This document shows positions 22,456 through 34,695 of a DNA stretch of 53,052 nt, piece after piece. The notes under the pieces were generated by a model. That model did no database searches. It had not been told where the DNA came from and worked only from the letters and a program-made list of their open reading frames with translations. The DNA lies in the NCBI GenBank assembly GCA_030141605.1, contig JAQGDQ010000660.1, positions 1 to 53,052 on the forward strand, given 5' to 3'. The position numbers and the translations under genes were made by a program. Within the stretch, counting starts at the first letter, position 1. The number at the start of each line of letters is the position of its first letter. This DNA is from Tubiluchus corallicola. Taxonomy: Eukaryota; Priapulida; Priapulimorpha; Priapulimorphida; Tubiluchidae.

Positions 22456-24594
22456 GTTATTATTATTACCCCCTCCCCCCTTTTTAAAGTTTATGTGATC
22501 ATCCAACAAAAACTTTGTTACCAATAGCAATGAAATTGATCAGGAGTACTTGCTAGCATATTTTTTACATCTTTTAAACTTGCACTCCTTTAGCAATATT
22601 TCATTCTATTTTTTTTCTATTCTGTAATCTCTTTAACTTTGGTTTTCCTTACACTTTTTATGGTACCTGTTAACAGTTTTTGTCCAGTATGTGATAAATG
22701 TGCTCTACGTAACCAGCACACGTTGAATTGCGACTGTTGCGGCGAAACTATTCATATAAAATGTACTTATTTTTAAACTACCAGCTCCTGGTGATGTTTT
22801 GTTTCGCCACTTCTGCTTGCAAAACTATTTCCTTATAATAATATTATTGACGATATTGACGATAATGAATTTAAATTTGTTGTCAGACCTTCAATAAGTT
22901 TCTGAATATAATCTGGATATTTTTGAACATCAGTTTGGTGATAATTTGAACAGCTTAGATGAAATTGATCCTGACTTGCAATTCTTTAATAATTCTAACA
23001 AGTTACCAAAAAGCAAATATTTCGACATTAAACAATTCTCATCAATGTGTTCAAATTTATGTTATAATAACAGTTTCTTAATGATTCATTGACAGGTTAC
23101 TGTTTTGTTAGTAAAAATCGAGAATATAAAAAGGAAAGTGATGTAGGTTTATACATCAGTAATAATATTAATTATTTAGTAAGAAATGATCTCAGCGTCA
23201 GTAGTCAAATCTTAGAAACACAAACCACCTGGTAAAGATCCCCAACGTTTCACTGAGCAGTTATGTAATTTATTGTCTACTGTAACCTGTCATAAGAAAC
23301 AAATTTTCATTCTTGGTAACTTCAATATTAATGTGTTAACCTTCTCAATCCATGAGGCTACATCTGATTTTTTAAACGCTATGATCTCTAATAGTATTTT
23401 TCATGTAATTAACTTACCTGCACATATAATGCCTAATAGTTCAACATTGATAGACAATATTTTTACCAATGTAATTGAACATAAATTCAAATCTGGTAAT
23501 TTACTTTTTGACATTATCAATCACTTGCAAATTTTCTTGATGCTTCTATAATGACCGTATTAAATGCAAATTAGCTTCTGAGGGTTGATATTGATTGGAA
23601 TGATGTGTGTACTACATCTGAACCACAATTTATTTTTAAATAAATTTACAATAACAATATAACTACAAATAACAATACTAATGTAAATTCCGGTGCTATT
23701 AAAAGCCATAGATAACAGCTGCCATTTTAAATAGCATAAAAATATAAAACTAAGATGCATTACAAACTTCTCTAGAATAATATTAATTATGACTTCACTA
23801 TTTATGAATAGTACAAACAGTATTGTATTAGGTTAAACAACATAAAATTTTCTAAATCTAATTATTATCAAAACAAACTAAAACATGTTTAAACTAACTT
23901 TAAGAAAACATGGACTATTATGAAAGAAATTACACAGTGAAATAGAAAATCTGGTTCATATGCTCTTAAAATTAACAACACGTTAATAACTGACAATAAG
24001 TCTGTCGCTTGTGCTTTCAATGAGCATTTTTCGCAAATTGGTCACATATTAGCTGCAGGAATTCCAAATACTGGTGTTAACCCTAAAGTTTATCTTAAGG
24101 GTGATTATCAATCGACTCTTTTCTTCAGTCCTGTTACAATAAATGAATTAAAATCTACTTGTAAATCTTTCAAGCATAATAAAGGGATAGCCTTGATAAT
24201 TTTCTCCCCAAAGTCATAATTGATTTTATTGATAACTTAGCTGCTCATTTAACGCATATAACTAATTGCTCATTGACAACATGAATAATACCTTATCAAC
24301 TCAAAAAATCAGTAATTGTTCCTTTTTATAAGGAGAAAGACTCCTTAGATATTAATAACTTTAGACCTTTATCATTATTGTCTTTTTTCTCTAAAATATT
24401 AGAAAAGATTCTCTATAAAGGATTATTATCACTTGACTATACATAATATACTTTATAATCATCAGTATGGCTTTAGAAAGTGTAGTTCCACACAGCTATT
24501 CCCTAATTAATATAATAAACAACATAATTAATTCATTAGAACAAAACACTGTTGCCACTGGCATTTTTTGCAACTTTTCTAACGCCTTTGATAC

Positions 24595-25120
24595 TGTGAA
24601 AGTCATGTTTGAGGTTGTAGTTGAACACTTTGTAGAAAAAAAATAAACACTATACTACATATCTGCACAAAACTGAAAAGCGTTTATTAGACTACATACA
24701 CATACGTAGAATGACTGCTACACTGAACACTGAGAACAAGAGTGTCCTGCACTGATCACTGAGAGTTAGACAGTAAGTGACATGAGTATCACGACTGCTG
24801 CACTGCACTGAGAGTGTGAGTTAGACAGGTGTGTAGCACGACTAGCATGACTTCTGCACTGCATTGAGAGTCAGACAGTGACTAGAAAGTAAATCCAGTC
24901 AGTATATATAGGTATAGGTAATTATGCAAACTTGGCTTCACAAAAACCATTACTGTAAAATAGGGAGAGATCCAGTGAATATGCATATTATACTATCGGT
25001 ATAGTCACCGTATATGCATATTCACCGTACAATTATACTAGGGGTGAGTTTAGCTAGTAAAATGTAAAAGGATTGGTTAATATATGGCAGCACCTAAAAT
25101 ATACAGTTACAATTTCCACA
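24595..25120 (-). mobile_element. Solo LTR (526 bp) inserted in the LINE reverse transcriptase
   Basis: The insert begins TGTGAAAG and ends TTTCCACA, so it has TG...CA ends. It is flanked by a 5-bp target duplication GATAC (24590-24594 and 25121-25125). Removing the insert with one GATAC restores the expected frame of the LINE at the AFD(T/S)V motif. On the minus strand a TATATATA box (about 24902-24910) precedes an AATAAA signal (24683-24688), so the LTR most likely reads minus. No internal region, primer site or second LTR is present. Three or four diverged copies of an ACTGCACTGAGAGT motif lie at 24709-24884. The 5-bp duplication fits Gypsy or BEL families. Confidence 0.85.
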
Positions 25121-26409
25121 GATACAGTTAATCATGGTGTTTTGCCAGATAAGCTATTTCGCTATGGCATTAGAGATGTAGCATACTCATGGTCTGCTAA
25201 TTACCTCAAGGGTCGAACTCAAATAGTTAGATGTAACATTTTTCTTTCCAATGAAGCAATAATCACACATGGGAGTGCCCCCCAGGGATCTAATTTGAGA
25301 TTGCTATTGTTTTCAAGATATATTAATGACTTACAAAACTGTATTACTGACAATGGAAGGCCCTTCCAATTTGCTGATGACACAAGTATTTTCTTCAAGA
25401 TCAACAGCAAGCTGCTGGACAGTAACATCATTAATAATGAACTCAGTAAAATTACAGCTTCGTTTATAATCAATAAATTAGCATTAAATTCAACTAAAAT
25501 TAAATACATTTTATTCAGAGCTCGTAACAGAAGTATAAATATGAACAGCATTATAAATATTGATGGCGATGCTGTAGAACAAGTAAATGAAATGAAGTTC
25601 TTAAGTGTTATCTTAAATGAACATTTAGATTGGAAACCACACTTAAACATGATTCATTCTAGAATTGCTAAAAACATTGGGTTAATCAGTCGAGTTAAAC
25701 ATTTTTTACTAAAAACATCTTATCACACTTTATGATTGTCTAGTACTGCCATACTCAACCTATTGTAATATACTTTGGGGGCACACATACCCTTCATCTC
25801 TACTTAAATTAAACTCTCTATGACGTCAGTTCATAAGATTGATAGCCAAACATACATTATATGACAGAAACTCAATAATGGGTTTATTCTAGAAGATGCA
25901 TTTAAATATTTCATGTATTATCTCGTAAAATTGTAAAAAGATGCGAGTTAAGGTCCAGACAACTAGCGACAATAAACTTAGCAAAAGATCATATAAGCTG
26001 TTTAGAAAGTATCAATTGAGAGAAATGTTAGAATATGTGGTGTCTAGCCAGGGCTCACATAGAACTGACAATCGCTATGTTGCTCCTTTGTTCATTATTG
26101 AGGATGACCGTGGACATGGTATAATACGTGTCTAAGGTCTTTCTGTATTAGACTTAACGTATGCATTTAATGTAATCATGTCGTATTGTAATTTCATTTC
26201 TCTTTACTAAAACATAGAGCTAAAATATAGATCTGTTATAATAGACCAGTCAACCTTTATTACTAAACATACACTAATTACTCTTGTTTCATTGGCATTG
26301 TAAATATCATATCTGTAAAAATGTAATATTCTTCAGTAGTTATGAACATATTTTAATTACTTGTTATTCTTTTTGATATAAAACTAAAATTATATACATT
26401 TAGGAAATT

Positions 26410-26650
26410 ACTACAAATTCAATTCAATTCAATATTTATTTGCATCGAAAATGCGAAAGTAATTGAATTAGGGGCATTTAGTTGCCCAAGTTAGTGGCTC
26501 TCCTGCCTATTTTTACCCAAAGTCAAAGTTTTACATAAAGTTAAAAAGTTAAAACATTCAATTAAATCATTAAAATCAGATAAAATATGTTCAAAGACTA
26601 AAAGTCAGCCATTCATCATAATAAAATTAAGGGCTTTTGACATCAGGTTC
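26410..26650 (-). repeat. Probable LINE 3' tail with AATTC pentamer repeat
   Basis: Three tandem ATTCA units followed by ATATTTATTTGCATCGAAAA look like the reverse complement of a LINE 3' end terminating in short tandem repeats. No coding motif is visible. Confidence 0.4.
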
Positions 26651-26765
26651 ACTTAACCTTCATTCGCTGAACTTGTGAAAAGGCTTATTATTTTGTTGCA
26701 GTAATTTTTGTGCACTTACGAAAGCAACTTGTTAATTATTTATTTACATATCTTTACTGTTTTAG

Positions 26766-27059
26766 ACAGAGCAAGCTTTACTTTCGTTGGATGTTTTGTG
26801 CGTGGGGATGGAAGTCTTAGAGATTTTTGGTACTTTGGCTACACCTATATTAAGCCTAAATCTGGTTGTATGCAGCACTGCTTGAGTCTTGGCTATCCTT
26901 ATATTGGTCTACAAAACTCAACATCAACAGGATTTCGCTGCATTTGCAGCAACAGTTATGGAAGATTTGGCCGACCAAAGACCTATGATTGCAGTGAATG
27001 CCTTGAGCATTCAGGACTATGTGGTAGTGCAAATACGTATGCTGTTTATACTACACACG
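26766..27059 (+). CDS. WSC domain 6 exon
   Basis: The acceptor is tttactgttttag and the donor G|GTAAGT; phase 1-1, 294 bases. The domain starts FTFVGCFVRG and has eight cysteines: GCF, GCMQHC, FRCICSN, YDCSEC and LCG. The YPYIGLQNS motif matches the WSC consensus YxYAGLQ closely, and the end is TYAVYTTH. The nearest flanking genes in both introns are transposable elements only. Confidence 0.93.
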
Positions 27060-27959
27060 GTAAGTTTATGTTGTCTTGTGTAAATTTGACTTGAAAGCTA
27101 GTGCTAAAGGCAAAATGTTCAGAATATTCATTATATCAAAATGCAGCTTAAACATAGCTGGTAATGACATTACATTTAAAAATTGATGAAAAGTTTTACA
27201 TGTACAGAAATGGTTCTGTAATTTGCGTATCACATTACTTCTATCCCTTAGTACAATAATTTTACTGGTGTGAGTGCTAGAAGACCTAGCTTCTGCTCCT
27301 ACTGCAGCAAAGCCAAAAAATGTCAAAGAGAACTTGGGGAAAATGAACAACAAAAATACTTGATTTATCTTACAGTGGTTGCCTTATCAGTGAATCGTAG
27401 CTTTATAAATGCACAAAATGAAGCTTGATGCAACATTGGAGGACTTCTGTAGAGCATTTCATTAAGAAGACCTTTCTTTATTGGTAGCCGACTTGAAGCA
27501 TAGTCATGAAGCGTCACATATTTGAGTTACCATATTCTTACGTAAAATCATAATGATCGTGTAGTAAGTTGATTGAGTCAGGATATTTGCTGTTATTGCA
27601 TAAACTTGAGGAATCTGTTTAGGCAAGATGCAGAATCTCAGACGCACAGCTGTCTTAAAGGAATCTAAATCATATTAAATATGTACAGGCAAAGCAGCAT
27701 GAATTAAAGACAGAATTGCTTTTACATACAACACCTTTAACAATGTAGAGTAACTGACTTCATCAAATGCACATTTACAATACATCAAGCACTTTAAATA
27801 GTATCAGTTCCTCTATTCATATATAGTTGAGCAGTTTCTTTCAACATGTGAGTGCACATTGTTTTAAACATATTGTTTAAAGTCACATTGTAATCCTGAC
27901 TACAACAGTTTAATTTTGAACTTGTTTCTTTTCAACTGTTTTGCTGCTTAATTACAAAA
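27060..27959 (+). other. Intron sequence downstream of WSC6
   Basis: Nothing recognisable; the open frames are short and domainless. Confidence 0.5.
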
Positions 27960-28950
27960 GCTGCCAAAATGGGTGCCTATCTAACTACATAACTACACAA
28001 ATGAATCCAGGGTACTCGGTGTCATTGCTGACAGTAATCGAAGTTTTCACTCAAATATAAGTGCTGTAAGGAAAAAGCTTGGTTTAAATGTCTATGCATA
28101 AAGAAATTTTGTTTTAAAAATAAAGGGATAAACTAGAACGATATGCAATCTGTTTAATTTGTTTAAAAGCTAAATAATACCTGTCAGTATGTATACATCT
28201 ATAGCCTGGATGAATGAAAAATGTGATCTGTTTGATAACTTAGTTTATGATGGTCTGAAAACTGCAGTGTGATCGGGCTACAATCCTGCCAAAGATTTAG
28301 GTGAGCGTTTGTGTGATATACGCCCCTTTGTATATTTTATTCTCAGCCAATGCTTTCAAATTCGTTTTAAAGGCACTTTTCCGAGCAGGTGAAGACAATA
28401 TTTTGTCTATAGAGAAAGATCTAAGTAACAGCATTTTTCATAAACATTTTTGGCTAGTCACTAAAGAACAGAAATCTTTTCTTTGAACAATATAAGAACA
28501 ATAAAAAACATCAACATAGCGAGAATTAAAACGTAAGCGATATGCACGTACGCAATGCTGAGAGTGATAATCTAATCAGGACTAATCAGGAATACTGTCT
28601 GGAAACGCAGACTTTAGTTTGGAGGCTTATTTAACTGCAGGAATACAGAAAAATCCATGTCTTCTCTCCCTGCGTCTGCCAACTGGCAGGTATGGCAGAA
28701 CTTAGAATCCCTTGCGCTCAACCTTTTTCGCGGCAGAGGTTGTAACTCATTCCTACATGCATTTGGCTTAACTGACAATAAGTATTGCAAATGTATTACA
28801 GCTGTACAAATGGCCAAACACTTAGTATTTGATTGCCCTTCGATTTTGTACCATGCTAAATCTTTCATATTTAATGCTTTACCTTCACAAATTTAGAACA
28901 CCTGTATATCTCCACATGCAGCCATCATTGATATTGAAAAAAAATCCCAG
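27960..28950 (+). mobile_element. LINE 3' fragment (end of reverse transcriptase and C-terminal Cys/His region)
   Basis: Around 28010-28095 the frame reads LGVIADSNRSF and AVRKKLGLNVYA, typical of the segment after the catalytic domain of non-LTR reverse transcriptases. At 28657-28896 it reads FLHAFGLTDNKYCKC, then AVQMAKHLVFDCP, the C-x-C...H...C motif near the C-terminus of such proteins. Frameshifts separate the parts and the 5' end is missing. Confidence 0.75.
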
Positions 28951-29120
28951 TTAAAAATTAGTATTGTACAACATTTAATATATTTTAGCAACATTTTCAA
29001 AATTATCAGACAATAATCCAATAAGCTTCAAAGTTCAAAGTGTATTCATTCGTATATTCATTGTGTATCAGTTTTGTATGTGTTTTTGGGTATATATATG
29101 TGCGTATGGGTTTATACAAA

Positions 29121-29455
29121 TGGACAAAAGAAAATCATGTTAATTATTCTAAATTTAAATTTATGTTGTATATTTATCCTAATGTCATCATACTTTTTTA
29201 GTTTTGGATAGTGCTGCCGCCTTCAGGTGCTCTTGCTAAAATTGTTGAAGCTTTTACTGTTTAAATTTTCATTGGCTTCTACAGTCTTTATGAATGCATA
29301 ATCTCTAAACCTGTTTTCACACCTAAATGATTTCACTTGTAGTTCTGGTCACTTGGTTTTCTGATTTTCAACATGACACTACATCACTGTTAATGTAGAC
29401 ATTTCAGAATAAAATCTTGAAACTAAATTTCAAGTTTTTTGGTTTCTTCAAACCA
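29121..29455 (+). repeat. BEL/Pao 5' LTR
   Basis: Starts TGGACAAAAG and ends TTCAAACCA; AATAAA lies near 29408. It is about 97% identical to the 3' LTR. Confidence 0.9.
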
Positions 29456-29460
29456 AAAGT

Positions 29461-29473
29461 TTGGTAGCAGAGA
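29461..29473 (+). promoter_or_regulatory. Primer-binding site of the BEL/Pao element
   Basis: TTTGGTAGCAGAG, shortly after the 5' LTR, contains TGGTAGCAGAG, the complement of the CUCUGCUACCA 3' end of metazoan initiator tRNA-Met. The tRNA assignment is from memory of that tRNA's conserved end. Confidence 0.55.
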
Positions 29474-29488
29474 GTAGTTTTTGTGACC

Positions 29489-30348
29489 ATGCCTACAACA
29501 GGACAAAAAGATGCAGTTGATACTTCGTCAAAAGATGGTGAAGAAAGCAAAAACAGTGAAGCAAGTGGAGGACAGTCCAGTGAAAGGATTGGTGACCGAG
29601 TCAAAGCCTTGAAAAAGGAAAAATGGCTGCAAAACAACACTTTACAAAGCAGATCAACCAGTTTGGAGTCATTCTACGGGAACAGGAGGATTTACAGTTA
29701 ATAAAACAGCATTGGGAGCAGATGGATCTGATACAAGTAAGAACTACTGACATTATTAGAGAGTTGCATGAATATTACTGCACGCTGGATGATGTTGATA
29801 TGATTGAGACAATGGAACAAGAAATGGAAAAGCTAAACGAGATTTTTGAAAAAGCATCAAATGATTATCAACAGAAGTTGAAAATGATTAATGGTAATAA
29901 AAAACAATCAGTGCAGTTACACTCGTCTGCTGTCAGTCAAGAGCCGGAGGAACCATCCATTGGTAGGGATTTGTGGAAGCAATTGAAAAGAGTTAGCATT
30001 CCAATGTTTTCCGGAGATGTGAAAGAATATGAGAACTGGAAAGCTGCATTCAATGCCTGTGTAAATGATGCACTTGCAACAAAGGAATACAAATTGCTTC
30101 AGCTTAGGCAATATTTATCGGGTGTGGCACTGCAAGCAATTTCTGATCTGGGACATTCAACTATGCCGTACGATGCTGCGTTACAGCGATTAGAGCGAAA
30201 GTTTGGAGGAAAATCGAGACAGATAGCACTACAATTTCAGGAATTGCAAAGTTTCAAACCAGTGCGAGCTAACAACCCAGATGATCTTGGTAAATTTGCT
30301 GATTTGCTCGACATTGCAATAATTAACATCAAGGAGTTTGGACTATAA
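29489..30348 (+). pseudogene. BEL/Pao gag region, part 1
   Basis: A Ser/Glu-rich start (29489) in one frame gives way near 29620 to a second frame (29623-30348). The second part has a coiled-coil-like region, then IPMFSGDVKEYENWKAAFNA and LERKFGG, the signature of the DUF1759 gag-like domain of BEL elements. A single in-frame TAA at 30346-30348 interrupts the polyprotein; the frame resumes directly after it. Confidence 0.85.
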
Positions 30349-32616
30349 AATGAGTTAAATAGCCAAATGTTCTACAGCATGCTACTGGAGAAGTTAACAG
30401 AGCAAATGGTGAAGGATTACAAATGTTGGATTTTAGAAAATAAGAAAGAAGATTCTGTCATGGTTCTCAAAGAGCGGATTGTGCAAGAAGCAGAATGCAG
30501 AACACAGGCTTTTGAGATTGTCCACGGAGTTGGAAGTCCAGCACAGAATGAGAAACTGAAATGGAAAAACAAAACATTTTTTGCAAAGCAGGGAGGCACT
30601 AATCAATCAAAACAGCCACATGCAATGCGAAAGACACCTGGTCGAAGATGTGCATTCTGCACAGAAGACCACCCTATTTGGTTTTGCCAGAAGTTCAAGG
30701 ATTTCGACATGGATGGGAGATGGAACGCTGTCACAAAACTCAAGCTGACCTTCCAATGTCTGGGCGATGACCACCAAGCTCGCCGATGTTATAGAATGCG
30801 AAGTTGTGGAATAAATTCATGCACACAGAATCACAACAGGCTTCTTCATCAAACATATCCTAAATCGAGTAGCATGCCAAAAGCCATTGTAGAGCAAAGG
30901 AGGCAAGAGGGGGAGACAACATCCACAGGTGCTGAAGTACAGCTGACTACCATGACGGTAAACGGTGGAAACTCATCAATGATCGCCATGAGGACAGTTC
31001 CTGTAATCCTGAAAAATGGTACAAGACGTTTCCAGGTTAATGCACTTCTTGATGATGGCAGCACATCAACACAAGTGAATTCATCAGTAGCAGCTGAACT
31101 TGGTTTACAAGGGACAATCGAAGAAATTTCTGTCAGCGTTTTGAATGGGAATGTGACAAAATTCAAGACTATGCCAGTTCACATGGGATTGGAAAATGTA
31201 GAGAGTACCCTGGACATGATGATAACTGCAAAGGCAGTAGACAGTGTTACTGGAAACCTGAAAGCGTACGACTGGAATCACCTTGCTAACCAATGGTTTC
31301 ACCTTAGAAACATTAATTTTCCAAAACTAAGCCGCCCTTTGAAAGTCGATATGCTGATTGGTTTGGACTACCTATTGTTACACAAATCACTAGGAGAAGT
31401 GGCTGGAAGATCCAATGAAGAGCCGATTGCACGATTGACACCACTTGGCTGGACATGTGTAGGGCAGACAAAAGAGAAAATAAGAGATGCTTACACCCAT
31501 TTTGCGATGTGTGTCCTAAACAGAGAAGAAACTTTAAACAGAGGAATTAACGGAACACTTCGACATTTCTGGGAGTATGAAAAATTTTTTCTCGAAGAAA
31601 AGGGTCAGCCAATCAGCATTGAAGATGCATTGGTCAAAAAGAAAACTTTGGAAACACTGAAATATGTTGATGAACGTTATGAAGTACAAATTCCGTGGAA
31701 AGATGGAGGTGTAAAACTACCAGACAACAAAGGGATGGCAATGAAGCGCTTGATCAACACAGAAAAGAAGTTAATAAAGAACCCGGAAATTGCAAAGCAG
31801 TACTGTGACACAATAGAGCAATATTTGGAGAAAGAGTATATACGAAAAGTGGCACCAGGTGAGTTAGCAGCAGTTCCCAAATGGTATCTTCCACATTTTG
31901 CAGTGGTGCGTCATGATCGATCAACTACAAAATGCCGAATAGTCTTTGACGGCTCTGCCAAATGTGACAGAGTTTCCTTGAATGATACCGTGCATCAAGG
32001 ACCAAAATTGCAGCAGGACCTGAATAGCGTTCTACTTCGATTTCGGAAGGAACCAATTGCCCTGGTCTGTGACATTGCTGAAATGTACCTTCGCATAGGA
32101 ATAGCTGAAGAAGGCAAACCTTTTCATCATTTCCTCTGGAGAAATATTGACACCACGAGGCAACCAGATGAATATGAGTTTTGTCGCATAGTTTTTGGAG
32201 AAAATGCATCACCGTTTTTAGCTCAACTTGTCACACAGGAACATGCAAGAAAGAATCAAGAGAAATTTCCAATGGCTGCAGAGACTGTGCTGCATTCAAC
32301 ATACATGGATGACAGCATGGATTCTATTCCTACGGTTGAAGATGGAAAGACTTTGTACCATGAACTGTCAGAACTCTGTGCGCTAGCTGGCATGTATGCA
32401 AGAAAATGGTTGTCGAACTCATCAGAAGTCTTAGCAGAAATACCAGTGGAACAACGCCTGCAAGAAATAGATTTAGAACATGAGCTGCGAACAACCAAAA
32501 CTTTGGGTGTTATTTGGAGAGCAAATTCAGATGTTTTTGCATTTCACATCAACATGCCACCACTCGAATTCAAGATGACAAAGAAATGTTCTGAGAAAAC
32601 TAGCAACAATTTTTGA
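30349..32616 (+). pseudogene. BEL/Pao gag-pol part 2: zinc knuckles, protease, reverse transcriptase
   Basis: The open frame continues in the same phase as the gag part. Near the start are CCHC-like knuckles (CAFCTEDH, FCQ, QCLGDDHQARRC). An aspartic protease has the LLDDGST active site at about 31045-31065. The reverse transcriptase has ALVCDIAEMYLRI and the STYMDDSMDS catalytic motif at about 32299-32328. A frameshift near 32590 ends this frame prematurely at 32616, just before the FDPAG motif typical of BEL elements, which lies in the next frame. Confidence 0.88.
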
Positions 32617-33388
32617 CCCTGCTGGATTTATTTCTCCATTTGTAGTCCGTGGGAAGATATTACTGCAAGAAATTTGGACAGCAGGCTTTGGCTGGGATGA
32701 CACAATAAATGCTTGTTTGGAGACAAAAATTTGGCAATAGTTATTGGAGTTAGGAAAGCTGGAGCTGCTTACAATTCCACGTTGTCTGCGGATGGATCAG
32801 ACTCAAATAGTTGTCTGTATGGACATCCATACTTTTGTTGATGCTTCACAACAAGCTTATGCTTGCGCTGTTTATGCTCGAACATCGTACATCAATGGCA
32901 CTGTAGACACCGGGCTAGTAGCATCAAAAACACGAGTTGCTCCACTGAAAGTCGTCAGTGTACCAAGATTGGAGCTAATGGCAGCTGTGCTTCGCTTACA
33001 ACTTAGCTTGTGAACCACAACAACACTGCAAATTTCTATTACCAAGGTGACATTTTGGTCAGACAGCATGGATGTGTTATGGTGGATACATGGAAGAAGC
33101 GGAGCATACAAGCCATTTGTAGCCAACAGGATTGGAAATATACAAAGTCACACGGATCCCGAACAATGGAGGCATGTGCCAACGAAAGAAAATCCTGCTG
33201 ATTTAGCTTCACGTGGTGCAACTGTAGACAAAATTGCAGAGAACTCAATTTGGTTAAAAGGACCAGCATTTCTCAAAAAAGATCCTGCATCGTGGCCGGC
33301 AATGATCGTTAGAAAGCAGCAATCAGCCACAGATGAGATGAAGAAAACTGTGGTTACGACGCAATATGCAGAAGACAACATTTGCTGA
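32617..33388 (+). pseudogene. BEL/Pao RNase H region
   Basis: In the shifted frame there is a TAG near 32738 and a TGA at 33011-33013. Between and after these lie HTFVDASQQAYACAVY and FWSDSMDVLWWI, two conserved acidic blocks of the RNase H domain, then VPTKENPADLASRG, a motif shared by BEL polyproteins. Another frame change occurs near 33380. Confidence 0.85.
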
Positions 33389-34674
33389 AGAATACTTAAA
33401 GTTGAAAAGTGGAAAGCAGTTACAGCCATCAAGCAAAGTATTGCGGCTAAACCCCAAAACTGATGAAGATGGTCTCCTGCGATGTAATGGACGTCTGGAA
33501 CACGCCAAATTTCTATCGTATGACACACGGTACCCCATAATCTTACCACGGAAAAACTGGGTGCCACATTTGATTGTGAAGCACCATCATGACAAAGGCA
33601 AACATGTTGCTGGAATTAACCAGTCATTGTGTTCCTTGTCAAGCAAATTCTGGGTTATGGCTGGTCGAGAAGAGTCGCGACTGTGAAAAGTCTTGTCTTC
33701 AGTGCCGACTACGGAAGGCTAAAGCTGCAACACAAATTATGGCACCATTACCTCAACACTGCATTGCACCTTCAATGAGAGCCTTTACGAGAACGGCTGT
33801 GGACTTTGCTGGTCCATTCTTCACAAAGCAAGGACGTGGAAAAGCTCGCTTGAAAAGATACTTATGCCTTTTCACTTGTACTGCTACAAGAGCTGTACAT
33901 TTGGAAGTAGCTTACGGATTAGACACGGATTCATTCCTAAATGCTTTCCACATGTTCACAAATCGTCGAGGGATGCCACAGCAAATGATCTCCGATAATG
34001 GAACTAATTTTGTTGGCTCAGATCGAGAGCTAAGAGAACTAGTAAATGAGTTTAACCAAGGAAAAATCACCAAACAGGAGTGGAGTGGCTGTTTATTCCA
34101 CCAATGGCACCTCACTTTGGTGGAGTCCACGAATCAATGATCAAGTCTGCAAAGAAAGCCATCACTGCAATTCTAGGCAATGCTGACATAACAGACGAGG
34201 AACTAACTACTGCCTTCACTGGAGCAGAGGCACTCATTAACTCGAGGCCACTAACATACCAATCAGCTGACGTACAGGATACCATTCCTTTAACCCCAAA
34301 TCATTTTCTGTTTGGTCAAATGGGCGGGCAGTTTGCCCCGGAAGCACTGGACTCAACTGCATACCATCCTAGGAAAAGATGGAGACGAGTGCAAGAGTTA
34401 GTCCATCATTTTTGGAGGAGATGGTTAAAAGAATGGTTACCAGAACTAAACCCAAGAAACAAATGGCGCCGTCAACACTCCGAGGTCTCAGTTGGCGATG
34501 CGGTTTTAGTTGTAGATCCAGCAACTACTAGAGGAAACTGGCCTCTTGGGCAAATCGTCAAAACCTATCCAGGGCAAGATGGTCATGTAAGAGTCGCAAA
34601 AATTCAAGTTGGCAATCAACAAATGACGAGACCAATTTCCAAAATCTGCATCCTGGAATCGTGTGGTGATGGTT
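33389..34674 (+). pseudogene. BEL/Pao integrase and C-terminal domain
   Basis: The zinc-binding histidines (HHHDKGKH) and the paired cysteines (CLQC) lie in different frames because of a break near 33663. The catalytic core shows TAVDFAGPF and [12 protein letters not shown] (two acidic residues). A further frameshift near 34080 separates these from [10 protein letters not shown], carrying the third. The last part (to the stop at 34674-34676) ends with the WRRVQELVHHFWRRWLKEWL and GDAVLV-type motifs of the DUF5641 domain. The element cannot encode an intact integrase. Confidence 0.88.
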
Positions 34675-34681
34675 GACACAT

Positions 34682-34695
34682 CACGAGGGGGAGGA
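34682..34695 (+). promoter_or_regulatory. Polypurine tract of the BEL/Pao element
   Basis: A purine-rich stretch, ACGAGGGGGAGGA, ends directly at the first base of the 3' LTR, where plus-strand priming would occur. Confidence 0.75.

Larger units (their letters stand above)
21798..26135 (+). mobile_element. Decayed non-LTR retrotransposon (ORF1-like, PHD, endonuclease, RT)
   Basis: Pieces in order: an ORF1-like segment (21798-22375) with a coiled-coil-like stretch and the RRDSLLIYGIP motif common in LINE ORF1 proteins; an AT-rich patch (22378-22455); a PHD-type finger (22681-22773, C-x2-C-x2-C, CDCC, H-x3-C); an apurinic-like endonuclease (about 23080-23545, with ILGNFNINVL, STLIDNIFTN and HLQIF); the start of the reverse transcriptase (about 24000-24594, NNFRPLSLLSFFSKILEKIL, HQYGFRK, FSNAFDT); and its end (25121-25735, APQGSNL, FADDTS, MKFLSVIL). 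Many stops and frameshifts break it. The reverse transcriptase is interrupted by a solo LTR. Confidence 0.8.
20961..26765 (+). other. Intron between WSC5 and WSC6
   Basis: It is almost entirely mobile-element debris: a LINE reverse-transcriptase fragment (21279-21600), a longer decayed LINE (about 21798-26135) split by a solo LTR, and a pentamer-repeat LINE tail (about 26410-26650). No exon of the WSC gene is seen. Confidence 0.65.

Noticed and set aside
25219-25650. 143-codon minus-strand open frame
   Set aside because: Antisense shadow of the LINE reverse transcriptase on the plus strand.
33148-33567. 139-codon minus-strand open frame
   Set aside because: Antisense shadow of the BEL/Pao RNase H to integrase region.
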